Origin: Ilyonectria destructans
Taxonomy: Eukaryota; Ascomycota; Sordariomycetes; Hypocreales; Nectriaceae
Length of the DNA: 64,000 bases
Assembly (NCBI GenBank): GCA_020740775.1
Contig: JAHEWK010000018.1
Coordinates: forward strand, 868,001-932,000
Direction: 5' to 3'
Shown here: positions 22,703-34,645 of the stretch, piece by piece
Position numbering within the stretch: position 1 is the first letter of the stretch
How the letters are laid out: each line of letters begins with the position of its first letter
Notes under the pieces: generated by a model
What the model saw: only the letters and a program-made list of their open reading frames with translations
Database searches by the model: none
What the model was told of the DNA's origin: nothing
Made by a program: the position numbers and the translations under genes

Positions 22703-24532
22703 CTAAGCATCCTCGACCTGGTCGACGTTTCCGCCTTTCTTCTTGTTCTTCTCATCCACCTCTCCTCCTTCAATATCTGCAAGCTTGCTGTTTCCATAGG
22801 CACGGAAGGAGCTGTCCTCGAAGACCTCTTGGATCTCCTCCAAGGTGTGGCCCTTGGTCTCGGGGAAAAGGAACCAAATGACGAAAAGAAGACAGCCGAG
22901 AATGCAGCAGAAGAGTATATAGTACTTCCATCCAATAGCTGCCATCGCAATGGGGTTGACCTGGTTTCCGACGACCAATCCGGTAAATGTGGTGACGTAC
23001 ATGACGGATACACCACGGCTTCGGAGCGTGTACGGGTAAATCTCGACAATGTACGCCTGCAGCAGCGGTGCCCAGGCGGTGGCGTAGAAGAAGAATGTGA
23101 TGAAGATGAATGCAACAACAACCTTTCCAGTTGTCTGGTCGTGTGTATCGATGAAGTGCGCAGTGAGGGCCGTCCAAATAATATAGCTGATCATCATGCC
23201 ACCTGTTGAGGCCAGGAACAGCGTTCGGCGACCAAGCCGGTCAACCATCAAAGCTCCAACAAAGACGGCAGCAATCCAGTTGGAGACTTGGAGCAATCCG
23301 TTGATGAGGGTTTGATCCTTGCCTTCGGTGATGCCAACAGTGTTGAGGACAAGGAACAGATAGTATGAGCTATACATCTCGGTCAGCTTGGATCTTTGTT
23401 CGGGACGGAACAGGGTTACTTACACAATAGAGATTCCATTCCACTGGGCAAACCATCCCACAATAACAGCGATGAGTGTGCGCTTGCGGTTTGCGGGCGT
23501 GCGGACCAGTTCGAGCCAAGAGTTCTGGGACATGGCATCGGCCTCGTGGGTAAGGGCACCCTCGATTTCCGCCATCTCAAAGTTGACCAAGGCCGAGTTT
23601 TCGTCTCCTCCAGCATGGTATTTCACAAGGATCTTGCGGGCCTCGGTTCGGCGGCCGTGTGCGACGAGCCATCGGGGTGATTCAGGGAGGAAGAAAACGG
23701 CGAGAAGTTGGAGGGCGGGGAGGAGGCCTTGCAGCATGGATGGGATTCTCCAGCTCCAGTCTGTGTCGAGCTTAAAGGTACCGTAAGTGCACCAGGCAGC
23801 AATAATAGATCCCAAGTACTACTTCAGTGTTAGTGTTGAAGTTTCCTTTCTGTCCCAAGGCGTCAACTCACAAAGGATGTGGCGTACAAAGCCGTCAGCT
23901 TGCCGCGATGTGTGGGGTATGCAAGCTCTGTGATGAGGATAGGGCTAGGCTGAGCGAGGAAGCTGGTGAAAAAGCCAAGGACTGCTCTAGCAGCGATAAA
24001 CATGTTGATGTTCCTTGCCAGTCCTTGCATGATGGCGAATGCGACACAGGCAATTGAGCCAATCGCCATAGTCCGCTTTCGTCCGATTCGATCGCAGAGA
24101 TAGGTAACCAGGAAGAGGGCAACGACCTTTCCGGCAGGGTAGACCGAGTTCATGGCACCAAGAAGAGCGCCCTCGGGGTGACCGAAGTATGTTTGCCATT
24201 GTGGGAGAGTCTGGAGGCCGTTCATCATCGATCCTAGGGTTGTTAGTCGAGGCCATTACTCCAACGACCATGGATACCTACCGTCGTAGCCAATAGCGCC
24301 GGAGGAGACGAGGGGGACGAGGAGGAGGAGGTTGAGCTTGATGAGATGCGGCGTGCGATACCACGGGCGAGAATCATCGGGGAGGACCTGTAGAATTGGT
24401 GAGCTACTGTCGTGATGATCGGCATTGGAGAATCGTCTCCAACGCCTTCCGACCGCATTGACTTACTGCAGCGAGCTCATGGCCAACCACGGCGGCGGCC
24501 CCCTTCTTCTCGTTCCTGTTACGAAGACCCAT
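22703..24532 (-). CDS. MFS sugar transporter (lactose/cellodextrin permease type)
   Basis: Five exons (24532-24467, 24387-24282, 24233-23872, 23818-23424, 23369-22703) give 531 residues. The SP-family signatures are present: GYDGSMMNGLQ formed across intron 2, CDRIGRKRT, PESPRWLVAHGR, DRLGRR and PETKGHTLEEIQEVFED. The C-terminal tail is hydrophilic and cytosolic. The protein should carry a mono-, di- or oligosaccharide across the plasma membrane with protons. Its neighbour, an intracellular GH3 beta-glucosidase on the same strand, argues for a beta-linked disaccharide or cellodextrin. No break is visible. Substrate is inferred. Confidence 0.92.
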
Positions 24533-26166
24533 TGCGACGGAGCCACGAGAGATGACAGTTTCAGTCAACAAGAGTCTGTGACAGGTATCTGATCGATGGC
24601 GATGTCATGAACCACGGGAGGTAAGGGTCAGGGAAGGCTGGCCCTTTATGATGTTATGAGCTGTGTGACTGTGTCAAGATCAAGATTGGTCTGCAACCCC
24701 ACAAGCTCCTTGGCTGACCCCACGGGGAATGGGTTAGTCGTCCACGTGCAGTCCCCGGCCTAACATCCCACTAGCAATTCCACGATTCAGCTCTTGTGGG
24801 CGCCGGAGCGGAAGGACCTGGCGTATCCCATGATCTCCAGAGTCTCCAGTGTGGAGATAATGCAGCAGGGGACAAGGGCGTGAAAGATGGATGGAAGGGA
24901 TGAAAAAGTTGTCTCCGGCTGTCCGTCCAATCGGAAGCCATAAATCTCGGAACGTCTTGGTGGCATTGCTGGGGTTCCATCGCAGCCACTTCGTCCCAGG
25001 CCGGGTTTAGTGTCTCTGCCTTTGTGAACCGCGACACCGGGACATCTCGATTACGCGTATCCCCCTGTGCCAGACCAACTTTGCGAGTTATGCAGTAGAT
25101 TTTACAGAGTTGTGGGGAACAAACCGCACTACCGGTTGTTGACGGACTCATGATATGATCACGTAGTACGGAGAAGGCGTCCCCGCTAAAACCGGATAAA
25201 TCTGTAGCTCTCATGATCCTCCACCTGTTTCTCCAACTGTGGAACTGTGGCTCTTGATTGCCCCCAGCTTTATGAAGGGCTTGTGGAGGTTCAGTTCACA
25301 AGCGGGGAAGTGGAGGCACGAAGTTGGGGTGCTCCGGAATTGCAGCGGAGGCCGCTGAATAATACAGAGTCTCGGATGCTATAGGGTAGTTGAACTGACG
25401 GAGATGGCGGTGTCGTTTTGTGATTGCTGGTAACCATGTCAAGAGTGCTCTACGTTATGTCCGGGGTACTTTATGCAGAGCAGTCTGGCTACGCGGCCGC
25501 AAGTGATTTAAAGTAAAAACTGACCCGTAGGATAATGAGGTGGATATTACGAAGTAGGCACTAGTAGAGATGTATTCAGCCATTGCCGTTAACTCGCAGA
25601 GAAAGAATATCGTACTTGTTGTGCAGTATCTGCCTCACTTTTCTTCATAAAACATTGTGACAATCACGAGCTTCTTATCTCACGCCCACATATCGCCTAT
25701 AGAGTGACTTACGCCAATCTATAATGACTATTCGGACACAATAGCCCATGAAATTCTTCTGCCGCTTTCCCAGTGCACATAATGTTACTACTCTCCGTCG
25801 ACGCTGACATCGAGATAACCTCCCGTCTCTCTCCAGTGCTAGATCTAGGGTAGGCTAGTCTTGCTAGAGCCAGTCACGTGTGCTATCAGGTGATTGGAAA
25901 ATACCAGGTTATCGGATCTATCCATCGGAAATGCTCCGAAATGCGGATCGCGGACGAACTCCACCTGGAAGTCTTCGGCAAGATGCCGCATTTTCCGGGC
26001 ATTGAAGCGGCGGCCACGGCCTGTTGGACACCAAATCCATCGGTCCACCTCCGAACCGCTCAGCGAAGACGGAATTGAGATGAGTCAGAGCAGATTGGCC
26101 TTGGAGTTATAACCTGGCTATTCCCCATAGAGTCGAGCTTGTTGCTCTGTAAATGCACTCGCAACC
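24533..26166. other. Long intergenic region, no gene seen
   Basis: 1.6 kb with no ORF that resembles a known family. It contains the promoters of the permease (left) and of the DHA2 transporter (right). Confidence 0.55.
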
Positions 26167-27861
26167 ATGACGCGCCAGGAAGTTGTAAGAGCTGAACATG
26201 CTCTGCATGATCAGGCAAATCTGCTGCCGCGCCGGCAGCTTATCTTGGCTTTCGCTACGCTCTCCATCAACATGCTCATTGTCTCGATTGACCAGAATGG
26301 AATCTCAGTCGCCCTGCCCACCATTGCCGCCGATCTCAACGCCGAGGCTACCATTTCGTGGGCTGGTACCGCAAGCCTGTTAGCCAACACCACGTTCCAG
26401 ATGTTGTACGGCCGGCTGTCTGACATCTTTGGCCGCAAGACCATTTTCCTCGCTGCCATTGCCATGTTGTCGATTGGGGACTTGCTGTGCGGACTGTCTC
26501 GCAGCGCCGTCATGTTCTACATTTGCCGCGCCATTGCCGGTATCGGCGGCGGCGGCATCGTGAACCTCACAATGATCATCGTCTCGGACATTGTAACGCT
26601 AGAGCAGCGAGGCAAGTATCAGGGAATCAACGGTGCCATGGCTGGACTGGGTAACGCGGCGGGGCCCTTTCTCGCCGCGGCCTTGATCCAGAAGACGTCA
26701 TGGCGGGCCTTTTTCTGGATGCTCTCGCCCCTTGGAGCTCTGACGGCTTCTCTGACGTATTTCTACCTGCCAAGCAAACCGCCGACGGCAGGCTTCAAAG
26801 AAAGCGTGAGGCGGGTGGACTGGATGGGTTCTTTTTCATCGTCAGTAGGAGTCATCCTTCTGCTCATCCCCATTACTGGAGGTCTGTCATGTTCCCCTCT
26901 CTGATTACAATGTGTGGGTGAGACTAAACGGACAGGCGGCGCGTATTTCTCCTGGGATTCGCCTATGGTAATAAGCATGCTCATCGTTGGCTTTGTGGCT
27001 TTCCTGTCTTTTATTGCCTGGGAATGGAAGCTTGCAAGACTTCCTATGATGCCAGGCAAGTACATAAAACCCCCTCCGTCGCTTCCATGTTGCTGAACAG
27101 AATTTAGTCGACATATTCCGTAACCCTGTGGTTGTTGTCATGTTTTTACAAAGCTTTCTCTTTGGATCCGTCTATCAAGCGTACTTGTATTACGTCCCAT
27201 TGTACCTCCAGAATGCTCACCAGTTTTCCATCATGACATCAGCTCTTGTTTATATACCTCTCGTTATAGCACAGAGCCTGATCTCAATTCTTTCTGGGCA
27301 GTACATTTCTCGTCGAAAGCGATACGGCGAGGTTATTGTCTTTGGGTTTGGCATCTGGACCCTGTAAGTTGTTAGAACGCATGCACTGTTCATCCGCTAA
27401 CTTGAAGATCTAGAGGAGCCGGCCTAGCGTTAATATTCAACCGAGTTACCACCCCCGGAACAATTGTCGTGGTTCTGCTTCTCGTCGGAACAGGAGTAGG
27501 CTGTGTTATGCAGCCTACCCTTGTGGGTCTGCAAGCTCACTCTCCGAAATATCGTCGTGCCGTCATCATATCGAATCGAAATTTCTTCCGCAGTGCCGGC
27601 GGCGCGTGTGGTCTGGCCATCTCGGCGGCGGTCCTTCAAGCTCGATTGCGGGCCACACTGCCTCAGGAATACAAGTATATTTCCGACTCTACTTATGCGC
27701 TGCCGGAGTCGGTGAAACATGTTCCTGGGGTACTGGATGCATATATGGCGGCGAGTCATGGCGTTTTTATCCTCCAGGTACCGTTGATCGCGATATGCTT
27801 CCTCTGCACAGGTTTTATCCGAGACCGAGGCTTGGAACCTCCAGAGGATCACGATAACTGA
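26167..27861 (+). CDS. MFS transporter, DHA2 (14-segment drug-type)
   Basis: Exons 26167-26881, 26936-27055, 27108-27363 and 27414-27861 give 512 residues. The second intron has a GC donor (CCAG|GCAAGT) and a normal AG; no GT choice keeps the frame. Motifs of the family are seen: a DQNGISVALPTI segment in the first helix, LSDIFGRKTIF, and the antiporter signature GIGGGGIVNLTMII, followed by GNAAGPFLAA. Such proteins export toxic compounds or secondary metabolites by proton exchange. No biosynthetic genes lie next to it, so the substrate is open. The protein is somewhat short for a 14-segment carrier but shows no break. Confidence 0.9.
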
Positions 27862-28484
27862 GGCCATTCGCTTCCGAAACCGAATTAGTTCTAAAATCCA
27901 GCAGAGTTCGCCGAGACCGTTGATGAAGCAGACTGGGCATAAGAACGATTCTATTGGCACTGATCTGGAGGCTTACGGGACTATACCTGGAAGGATATCT
28001 CATCAATGATGTCGCCTCAAGGGGTGTACGGAAATAAAAAATTTCCCATACTGTCTTCATAGGTGGGTCGAGTATGCGATGGGTTGTTGCGCAGCAATCG
28101 GGGATATTTGGAGGATCTTGGGTTCTCTAAATTCATGGCGAGTAAAGTAAGTTTGAGAAGCAACACCATGATCAACGCACGAAGCGATATTCGTAGGACT
28201 GTTGCAGAACTTTAATTAGAATGGATGGGATACGGGAATGGTTAAACTAGACACTAGATTGTTTGAGGATTAAATTTCTAATAGACACATTGCCTTTGCC
28301 TCGTTCTCTCAACATACCTGCTCTCGTACCTTGCAATTCGCGCGTCATGGATATAACCCGTATTTTGGCGTACATGAATTCGCGTAGAAAATTATTTTTC
28401 ATAGGCTCATGTAGATAGGTAGTAGCCTGGACTGTCAATACACGTCAGTGTTGTTCATTCAGCAGCCATCCATCACCCGTCGCT
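27862..28484. other. Intergenic; siderophore transporter promoter
   Basis: No gene is recognised. Upstream sequence and probable 5' leader of the transporter at 28554. Confidence 0.5.
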
Positions 28485-28553
28485 ATGAATTCGGCCGACA
28501 TCCAAGCCGAGGCTGTTGACCGCAGCTCGAAAGAAGTCGCCACGGAGGCCTAG
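28485..28553 (+). promoter_or_regulatory. Upstream ORF ending at the next start codon (TAGATG)
   Basis: An ATG at 28485 opens 22 codons closed by TAG at 28551-28553. The main ATG follows at once at 28554, in the same frame. It could limit or time translation of the transporter, or be an original N-terminus cut by a nonsense change. Confidence 0.6.
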
Positions 28554-30203
28554 ATGGCGTCGTCTGATAACTCCGAGACGACGCCGCCCCAGAAAGAGCT
28601 CACCGGAGTGCCGCGTATGGAAGCCCTGAACAACGAGCTGACATTTCCAGAACGATGCTGCTTGTTTGTCAGTATCTTCTTAGTCTCTTACGCTTATGTG
28701 ATGGACGCGGTAACTCGAAGCACCTATCAAGGCTATGCGACTTCGAGCTATTCCCAGCACTCGCTGCTCTCGACAATCAACGTCATTAGGGGAGTCATCG
28801 CAGCCGTCATCCAGCCGTTGGTGGCGAAGCTTTCCGACTTGATTGGACGCATGGAGTTGTTCCTGATCGTCGCCGTCTTCTATATCGTGGGCACAATCAT
28901 CGAAGCGAGCACTACGAACGTCCAGGGCTTCGCGGTCGGAGCCCTCTTATACCAGATTGGCTACATCTCAACCACATCGATTTTCGAAATCATCATCGCC
29001 GCCTTTACCTCGATGAGAAGCCGAGTCTTCTTCATGTTGATTCCCAACATGCCATATATCATTAATACTTGGGTTGGTGGTCAGGTAGCAGCAGCTGTTC
29101 TGAGTGCGACTGCTTGGCAATGGGGAATCGGCATGTGGTGCATAATTTATCCCTTCTGCACCATCCCGTTCATCACCATCATGCTGCTCGTTGGACGCCG
29201 TGCTGCCAAGAAGCAGCCACCAAAGACGAAGTCGCAACTGGGTTCACTCATAGATCTCTTCTGGCAACTCGACATTGTTGGAATCTTCCTTCTCACAGCT
29301 GTATTGTCGCTTACCCTCATCCCACTCACGCTTGCTGGTGGTGAAGACAAGAAGTGGAAAACCGCAGGCATTTTGGCACCAGTGATTCTAGGGATACTCC
29401 TCACGCCTTTGTTCGTGGTATGGGAAACAAAAACAGCCCATCCGATGATGCCATCTTACCTCATCCGGGAACGTGGCATGTGGGCGGCTATGGGTCTCAG
29501 CACTTTCATAAAATTTTCCTGGTACACGCAATCCGACTTCCTCTACACGGTTCTGTATATCAGTTTTGACTTCAGCGTCACTGCTGCTACACGCGTTGCA
29601 TCTGTATACAGTTTTTGTGCTGTCGTGGGTGGTGCATCTCTCGGTTTGGTAATTGTTAAAGTGCGCAGACTCCAGCGATTCATTCTTGGCCGTCTTGCTC
29701 TTTGGCTCGTCGCATACGGAATCCTCATCCACTTCAGAGGAGGCACAGGAACAGGGTCCCAAGCCGGAATAACCGCTGGCCAAGTGCTTTTAGGCCTGGC
29801 GGGCGGCTTCTTCCCTTATCCTAACTTGGAAGCTGCCCAAACCTTGGCCAAACACGGGGACTTGGCCGTGGTCACCAGTCTCATCTTGGCGATGAACAAT
29901 GTGGGAATGGCCCTTGGAGGTTGTGTCTCGGGAGCCATCTGGACGCAGACGCTGTACGATCGACTCCAGAAAGACTTGGCGCCCAATGCCGAGTTGGCTG
30001 CTGCAGTCTATGCATCTCCTTTGTATGTCGTTCCCGAGTATCCCGTTGGCACAAACGAGCGCGCAGAAATCATCGAGAGCTATCGGTATATTCAGAGACC
30101 CCTGACGATTACCGGTATTTGTGTGACTGTCCCGATGATTACGTTTGCCATGTGCTTGCGAAATACCAAGCTAGCCAAGCACAAGCACACGCTAGCTGAG
30201 TAG
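28554..30203 (+). CDS. Siderophore-iron transporter (SIT/ARN family MFS)
   Basis: Single exon of 549 residues. The ARN/SIT signature is clear: RSTYQGYATSSYSQHSLLST after the first helix, PLVAKLSDLIGR in loop 2-3, and the aromatic-rich segment QWGIGMWCIIYPFCTIPF. Proteins of this family bring ferric siderophores into the cell by proton symport. The start is the ATG at 28554, because the frame is closed by a TAG immediately before it; the only other ATG upstream belongs to a separate 22-codon ORF. No siderophore synthetase lies within the window, so it may serve xenosiderophore uptake. In fungi such genes are normally repressed under iron sufficiency by a GATA factor; no clear operator was identified here. 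Confidence 0.92.
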   Translation: MASSDNSETTPPQKELTGVPRMEALNNELTFPERCCLFVSIFLVSYAYVMDAVTRSTYQGYATSSYSQHSLLSTINVIRGVIAAVIQPLVAKLSDLIGRMELFLIVAVFYIVGTIIEASTTNVQGFAVGALLYQIGYISTTSIFEIIIAAFTSMRSRVFFMLIPNMPYIINTWVGGQVAAAVLSATAWQWGIGMWCIIYPFCTIPFITIMLLVGRRAAKKQPPKTKSQLGSLIDLFWQLDIVGIFLLTAVLSLTLIPLTLAGGEDKKWKTAGILAPVILGILLTPLFVVWETKTAHPMMPSYLIRERGMWAAMGLSTFIKFSWYTQSDFLYTVLYISFDFSVTAATRVASVYSFCAVVGGASLGLVIVKVRRLQRFILGRLALWLVAYGILIHFRGGTGTGSQAGITAGQVLLGLAGGFFPYPNLEAAQTLAKHGDLAVVTSLILAMNNVGMALGGCVSGAIWTQTLYDRLQKDLAPNAELAAAVYASPLYVVPEYPVGTNERAEIIESYRYIQRPLTITGICVTVPMITFAMCLRNTKLAKHKHTLAE

Positions 30204-31104
30204 GTTGGCCAAATCATGGCCAGTCTTATAGATGAATTACATGATGACAGCGTGGCCTATTGAGATGACCCTGGTGACCTTGATGACCCTATTAGTCTTG
30301 TTGGGTGACGGTAATGTCTGTTGAGGTCAGAAGCTTCAGAGGTTCCTTGGACGGGCTGGTCTTAACCTAGAAGCCAGAAAAGCTAGATATCAAGAGTTTT
30401 AAGAAGCCGTGGTCCATTGGAAGGATCCGGTTGCAGCTGGAAGGTTGTCGCATAGTGTGATAGTCGAATCCTGGAGATTGGCATGAAATTTGCCTGGAGT
30501 GTTGGACAATGTCTCCCATCAGAGCGAATACCAGCAACGTGAATTGAAGGCGTTGGACTAACACTGTTAGCTCCGTCTGCCTGACCCGTGATGATGCTGT
30601 CAGCTGCGCCAACCAATCAACACAAAGCGCCCAAGCCATACTTAAATACAGCCCACAAATGTCACAAATGTTAGCTTGTGCTCAATACATCGCCACCTAG
30701 AATAGCAAATGCTAAGAGGCTCTCGAACGTCGAAAGATACCCTTATTCGTCAGTCCTAGTAGATCAATACTCCACAATTTGCCACGTTTTACATATCGAT
30801 GTACCTTACTTTGGGGTATGTCTGTACCAAATCTTATGTATCTCTACAAAACTGAGCTAAGTCTCGAACTAACACTTGCAACCCTTTTTGGCTGTAGTGG
30901 GCTGATGACATTTGGACGGCATGATTGGTTGTCTTCCACCGCAGCCTGGAGCCTGGAGCCTGGAGCTGAATCAAGCGGGGGCTGGGCAAAGGATATTCTG
31001 CCTCGTCGTCACTATATACGACAGTTGCTTCCGCCACGAGCATCTCTCCATTTCTCTTCATCTTGAAGTCGACGATACAAGGCTCAAGTTCGGCCGCTGG
31101 CAAT
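30204..31104. other. Intergenic, no gene seen
   Basis: No supported coding sequence. A CTATATA stretch at about 31011 lies within 100 nt of the next start codon and may be its TATA element. Confidence 0.5.
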
Positions 31105-33622
31105 ATGTGCCAGCGTCTAAACCGAGGCGGAGGCGGAGGCCGGATACCGCGCAAGGCGTTTGAACCTGTAACGAAGGCTCGTCGCAGCAATCGCATTGCC
31201 GTCCAGCGCATCATCGCCAACCGCATCGCCGATGATGCTGCTAATATCGGTATGTATCCGCTACCAAAGGAGTTTTAGAGCATGTTGTGTCCTAACCTCC
31301 ATCATAGAGCACACGGGTCTGGAACACCATCCGTCCGCACTAATTAACAAACTGCCTGACGAGATTTTGCTCAACATCATGGGAAGTCTCGAGCCACGCG
31401 ACATTCAGCACCTCGTGCGCACATGTAGAAGACTCGGGCTCAGCTTCAAAAACGAAGTGCTGAGGCTCGATATCAAAACGAACACCTACGATTCTTTGCT
31501 TTGGGCATGCCGATTTGGTGACGCAGATCTTGCAAAAAGATGTCTCCTGGCCGGCGCTTCGCCAGATGCTGCCTTTTGCCCAGTCAGGCGACCTGAGAAG
31601 AGCGATTTATATGGCCGACGCTTGTCCTTGCCTCACCACCTCGGATACGAGTGTCCGGTTGTGCCGACCAAGCTTTTCGAGGCGCCATGGTTGGGACAGT
31701 ATGCGCAAGCCTACTGTGCCCTCACCATGGCCGTCGAACTCAACCACATTGCCGTAATGAAAGTTCTTCTCGGCTTCTGGGACAATGGGTCCAACGCGCC
31801 AGCTAAGAAGGCCAGCATAGTCGAAAGACGTTCCAAAAGTCCTCACCCGCTGAATCAAGATGAGTTCAGCAGGAGTCGCTGGCTCCCACACCACTCGGTA
31901 GCTCTCAGCCATGTCCACTCCCTAGAGGCTGCACAGCTTTTGGTTGCTGCTGGAGAAGCAGCAGGGGACACACACATTAACGACACCGGAAATCTGTTTT
32001 ACACGCCCCTTGAGGTGCTTCTTTATCGACGCAAATATGTACAAAATTCCAAGCCACAGAAGAAATCAGAAAAGGAGCTATTTTCTATCGTCAAACTTCT
32101 CCTAGACAATGGGGCGCATCCGAGACAAAGCAACTGGACGTTAACAGGAGGCAATGCCCCCACTGCTCCACGTCCATTGTTGGCCGCAATTGAGACCAGA
32201 TGTCAGAGCGTCATTCAACTCATTCTCCAAAGCGGTCCATTGGATGTGCAAAATGCTGCAGGAGAATATGTCCACGGCTTTGGGCTTGCGTTACAGGGTT
32301 TCAACTCCGATATATTCGAAGTTCAATCGTCAACCTTGGGCCTGCATCGACAGGGAGCTCGCCAGGGACTGCTGGATACCTTCCTGAAGGCTGGAGCATC
32401 GCCCAATGATCCTGTCGGAGGTGGTAAACGACCACTGTTCCTGGCAATTGGGAGTAGACGTTACGGTTGTGTCAGGTCGCTTCTGCAGTGGAATGCAGAT
32501 CCAAATTTCACCGATTCTACCACGCCATGTCCGCTGGTGCAGTCAATGCCTGGCTATCATTCGTACACAGGTTCACATGAGAGTTTGGTCGCTTTGTTGC
32601 TTGAATTTGGGGCGAATGTCAATCAGCCATCACTAACTCCTCAAGGGTTTACACCTCTGATGTTTGCAACTTCACCTAGTGTCTCGCCATCAACTTTTGA
32701 AGTTTTACTACAGCAAGGGGCAGAGAGGGGATCTACTGGCCAACTCTCATTAGGATGCCCGAAACTCTCTGTTCTCCAGTGCCTCATGACGGGGTTTTTG
32801 GAGCCTCGATGTGACGGCGATACACAAGCTTTCCGCCATATTCCCCTCAGGATGACCCGCGGAAGCTACCGCAACCAAGACAACCCTTATGAACTTCATC
32901 CAGACCTGGTATCTAAGTTCAAATCGTTCATTGCGCCGTCTCTAGAGAGTTCGCATTTTCAAACTGAAGGCGGGAGACACATACTCAACTGGGCGATCGA
33001 CAATTTGTACGGGGAAGCCTTGAGCTGGGCAATCAAGTTACTTGCTCCCTATTACAAATCTACAAAGCTAGCGACTGATGAGGAAACCCCCCTCTCGACA
33101 TTTTTCAGTCCAGCGAGAGCTCGAGGCTACTTGATGTTCGGATCCTTGCCAGCAGCATACGAAGCTCTCCACATAATGCTCGAGTGCAACTTGGACGCAT
33201 ATGAAGGGGACAGGCTTGGAACGATCCTTCACCAAATTTGCAAACTCCCCACCGTCCTTTTGGGAGAGTCCGATCCCGAAATGTGGAGCCAGGTATTGAA
33301 CACTTGCGACGTTGATGCGGCCTACAAAAGGCTGTTCCTGAGGAACGTCAAGGTCGATTGCGACGAAGAGGACTTGAAAGAGTTTAGAAGGGATGGGACT
33401 GGGGCAGTGTTCCTCTTTGGCATGAGAATCCGCAAGCACGAGCTTGAGAAGTTTAAGAGGGGATATAAACCGTGTCGGGCAGGCACAATTGCTCAGATGA
33501 TCGCCCTTTTCCTCGAAAGAGGGGTGGACTTTTACACCCAGGGACCCGACGGGCAGAGTGCATATGAACATTCGAAACGCAATGGCACTTGGAGATATGT
33601 GCCTAAAAAGTGGCGGGAGTGA
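31105..33622 (+). CDS. F-box and ankyrin-repeat protein
   Basis: Exons 31105-31249 and 31308-33622 (58-nt intron, CTAAC branch) give 819 residues. A basic N-terminus (MCQRLNRGGGGGR) leads into an F-box starting INKLPDEILLNIMGSLEPRD. Ankyrin-like repeats occupy most of the rest, with recognisable units such as SLLWACRFGDADLAKRCLLAGASPD, where I count at least five spaced helices pairs (for example AVELNHIAVMKVLL, SIVKLLLDNGAHP, LLDTFLKAGASPNDP, SLVALLLEFGANVNQP). An F-box with ankyrins suggests a substrate receptor of an SCF ubiquitin ligase. In fungi these proteins are often variable; the target is unknown. It contains no ATPase domain. Confidence 0.85.
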
Positions 33623-34645
33623 CAAAAGAATGAGTGATCCCGCGTCACTGGCAGAGTGGTGACCAAGAGCTAAGCCATTCATGCTGATGGCCCAGTGGCG
33701 AAGCATGAGTGAGTTGACGGGAGGGCGTTAGGTAAGCTAGGATTTCACAGCTTCTTAGGATTGTCCCCTTCATGACGGATTGGACGCAGCGGGCTATTGG
33801 GTGTTGATAGCTCGGCACATGGGCCGCACTTCAAATTCTTTAAACGCCAAAGGAGTTATATATCTACTAGATTGATGAATGAATGAACCGATTTAAACAT
33901 ATCGTAAAGGACCTAAATGCAAGAATTGTACTATTTCCGATTCTCAGAGATGCCAGCTAAGTGATTGAAACCCGATATTTGTGTTATCTTTGAGACTATT
34001 CCTAGCTAAGTCTTGGTTTGGGAAACTCACCATCTCCTAACTAATCGGCTGGCATATTCTCACGCCGCGAACTTAACGCATTATTCAACAAGGCCCATAA
34101 ACTAAGGAATTATAGCCTGCTGTGGGATTTCTTTTTAAAAGCAACTGAATAAAATACTTAAAAGAAATTGGATTTAGGACTTACTTAATTCAGCTAGCAT
34201 ATTTATTCTCTTTATTTTAAAAAATCGTAGCTCATTTTAAGTTATATTAATTATTAAGTGCTTAATAAATAGTTCGTAAAATCTTGCAGATGATTAACTA
34301 TAGCCCAGTACGAGCCTTAATCCTTTAGTCCGTCAATTACCCATTTAAGGTGCTAGCAGTTAGGATCCACTTGTGATCACGTATACCACTAACAGGATGA
34401 CATTTGCTAGCAATATGTAATTAAGGAATCATGTTGTATAGTTGGAACTCGGGTTTCCATAATAAAGGACTCTGATTAGTCAGAGCAGCTCCAGCACAGA
34501 GGCAGAACTCTTGGTAGGTAAAATAGCTCAACCCCGCTCTCTTCGGTATCAGAATAAAGGCCCGTTCGAAAGCCAACCTTTCCGAGTCCTTGTATCATTA
34601 CTCATCGATTCGAGAGTCTCTCAACTGCGTATCTTAAGCTACATA
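33623..34645. other. Intergenic with AT-rich block at 34080-34300
   Basis: No gene is seen. The AT-rich block resembles the other decayed islands at 10.6, 12.2, 55.2 and 58.9 kb and may be RIP-altered repeat sequence. Confidence 0.5.
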
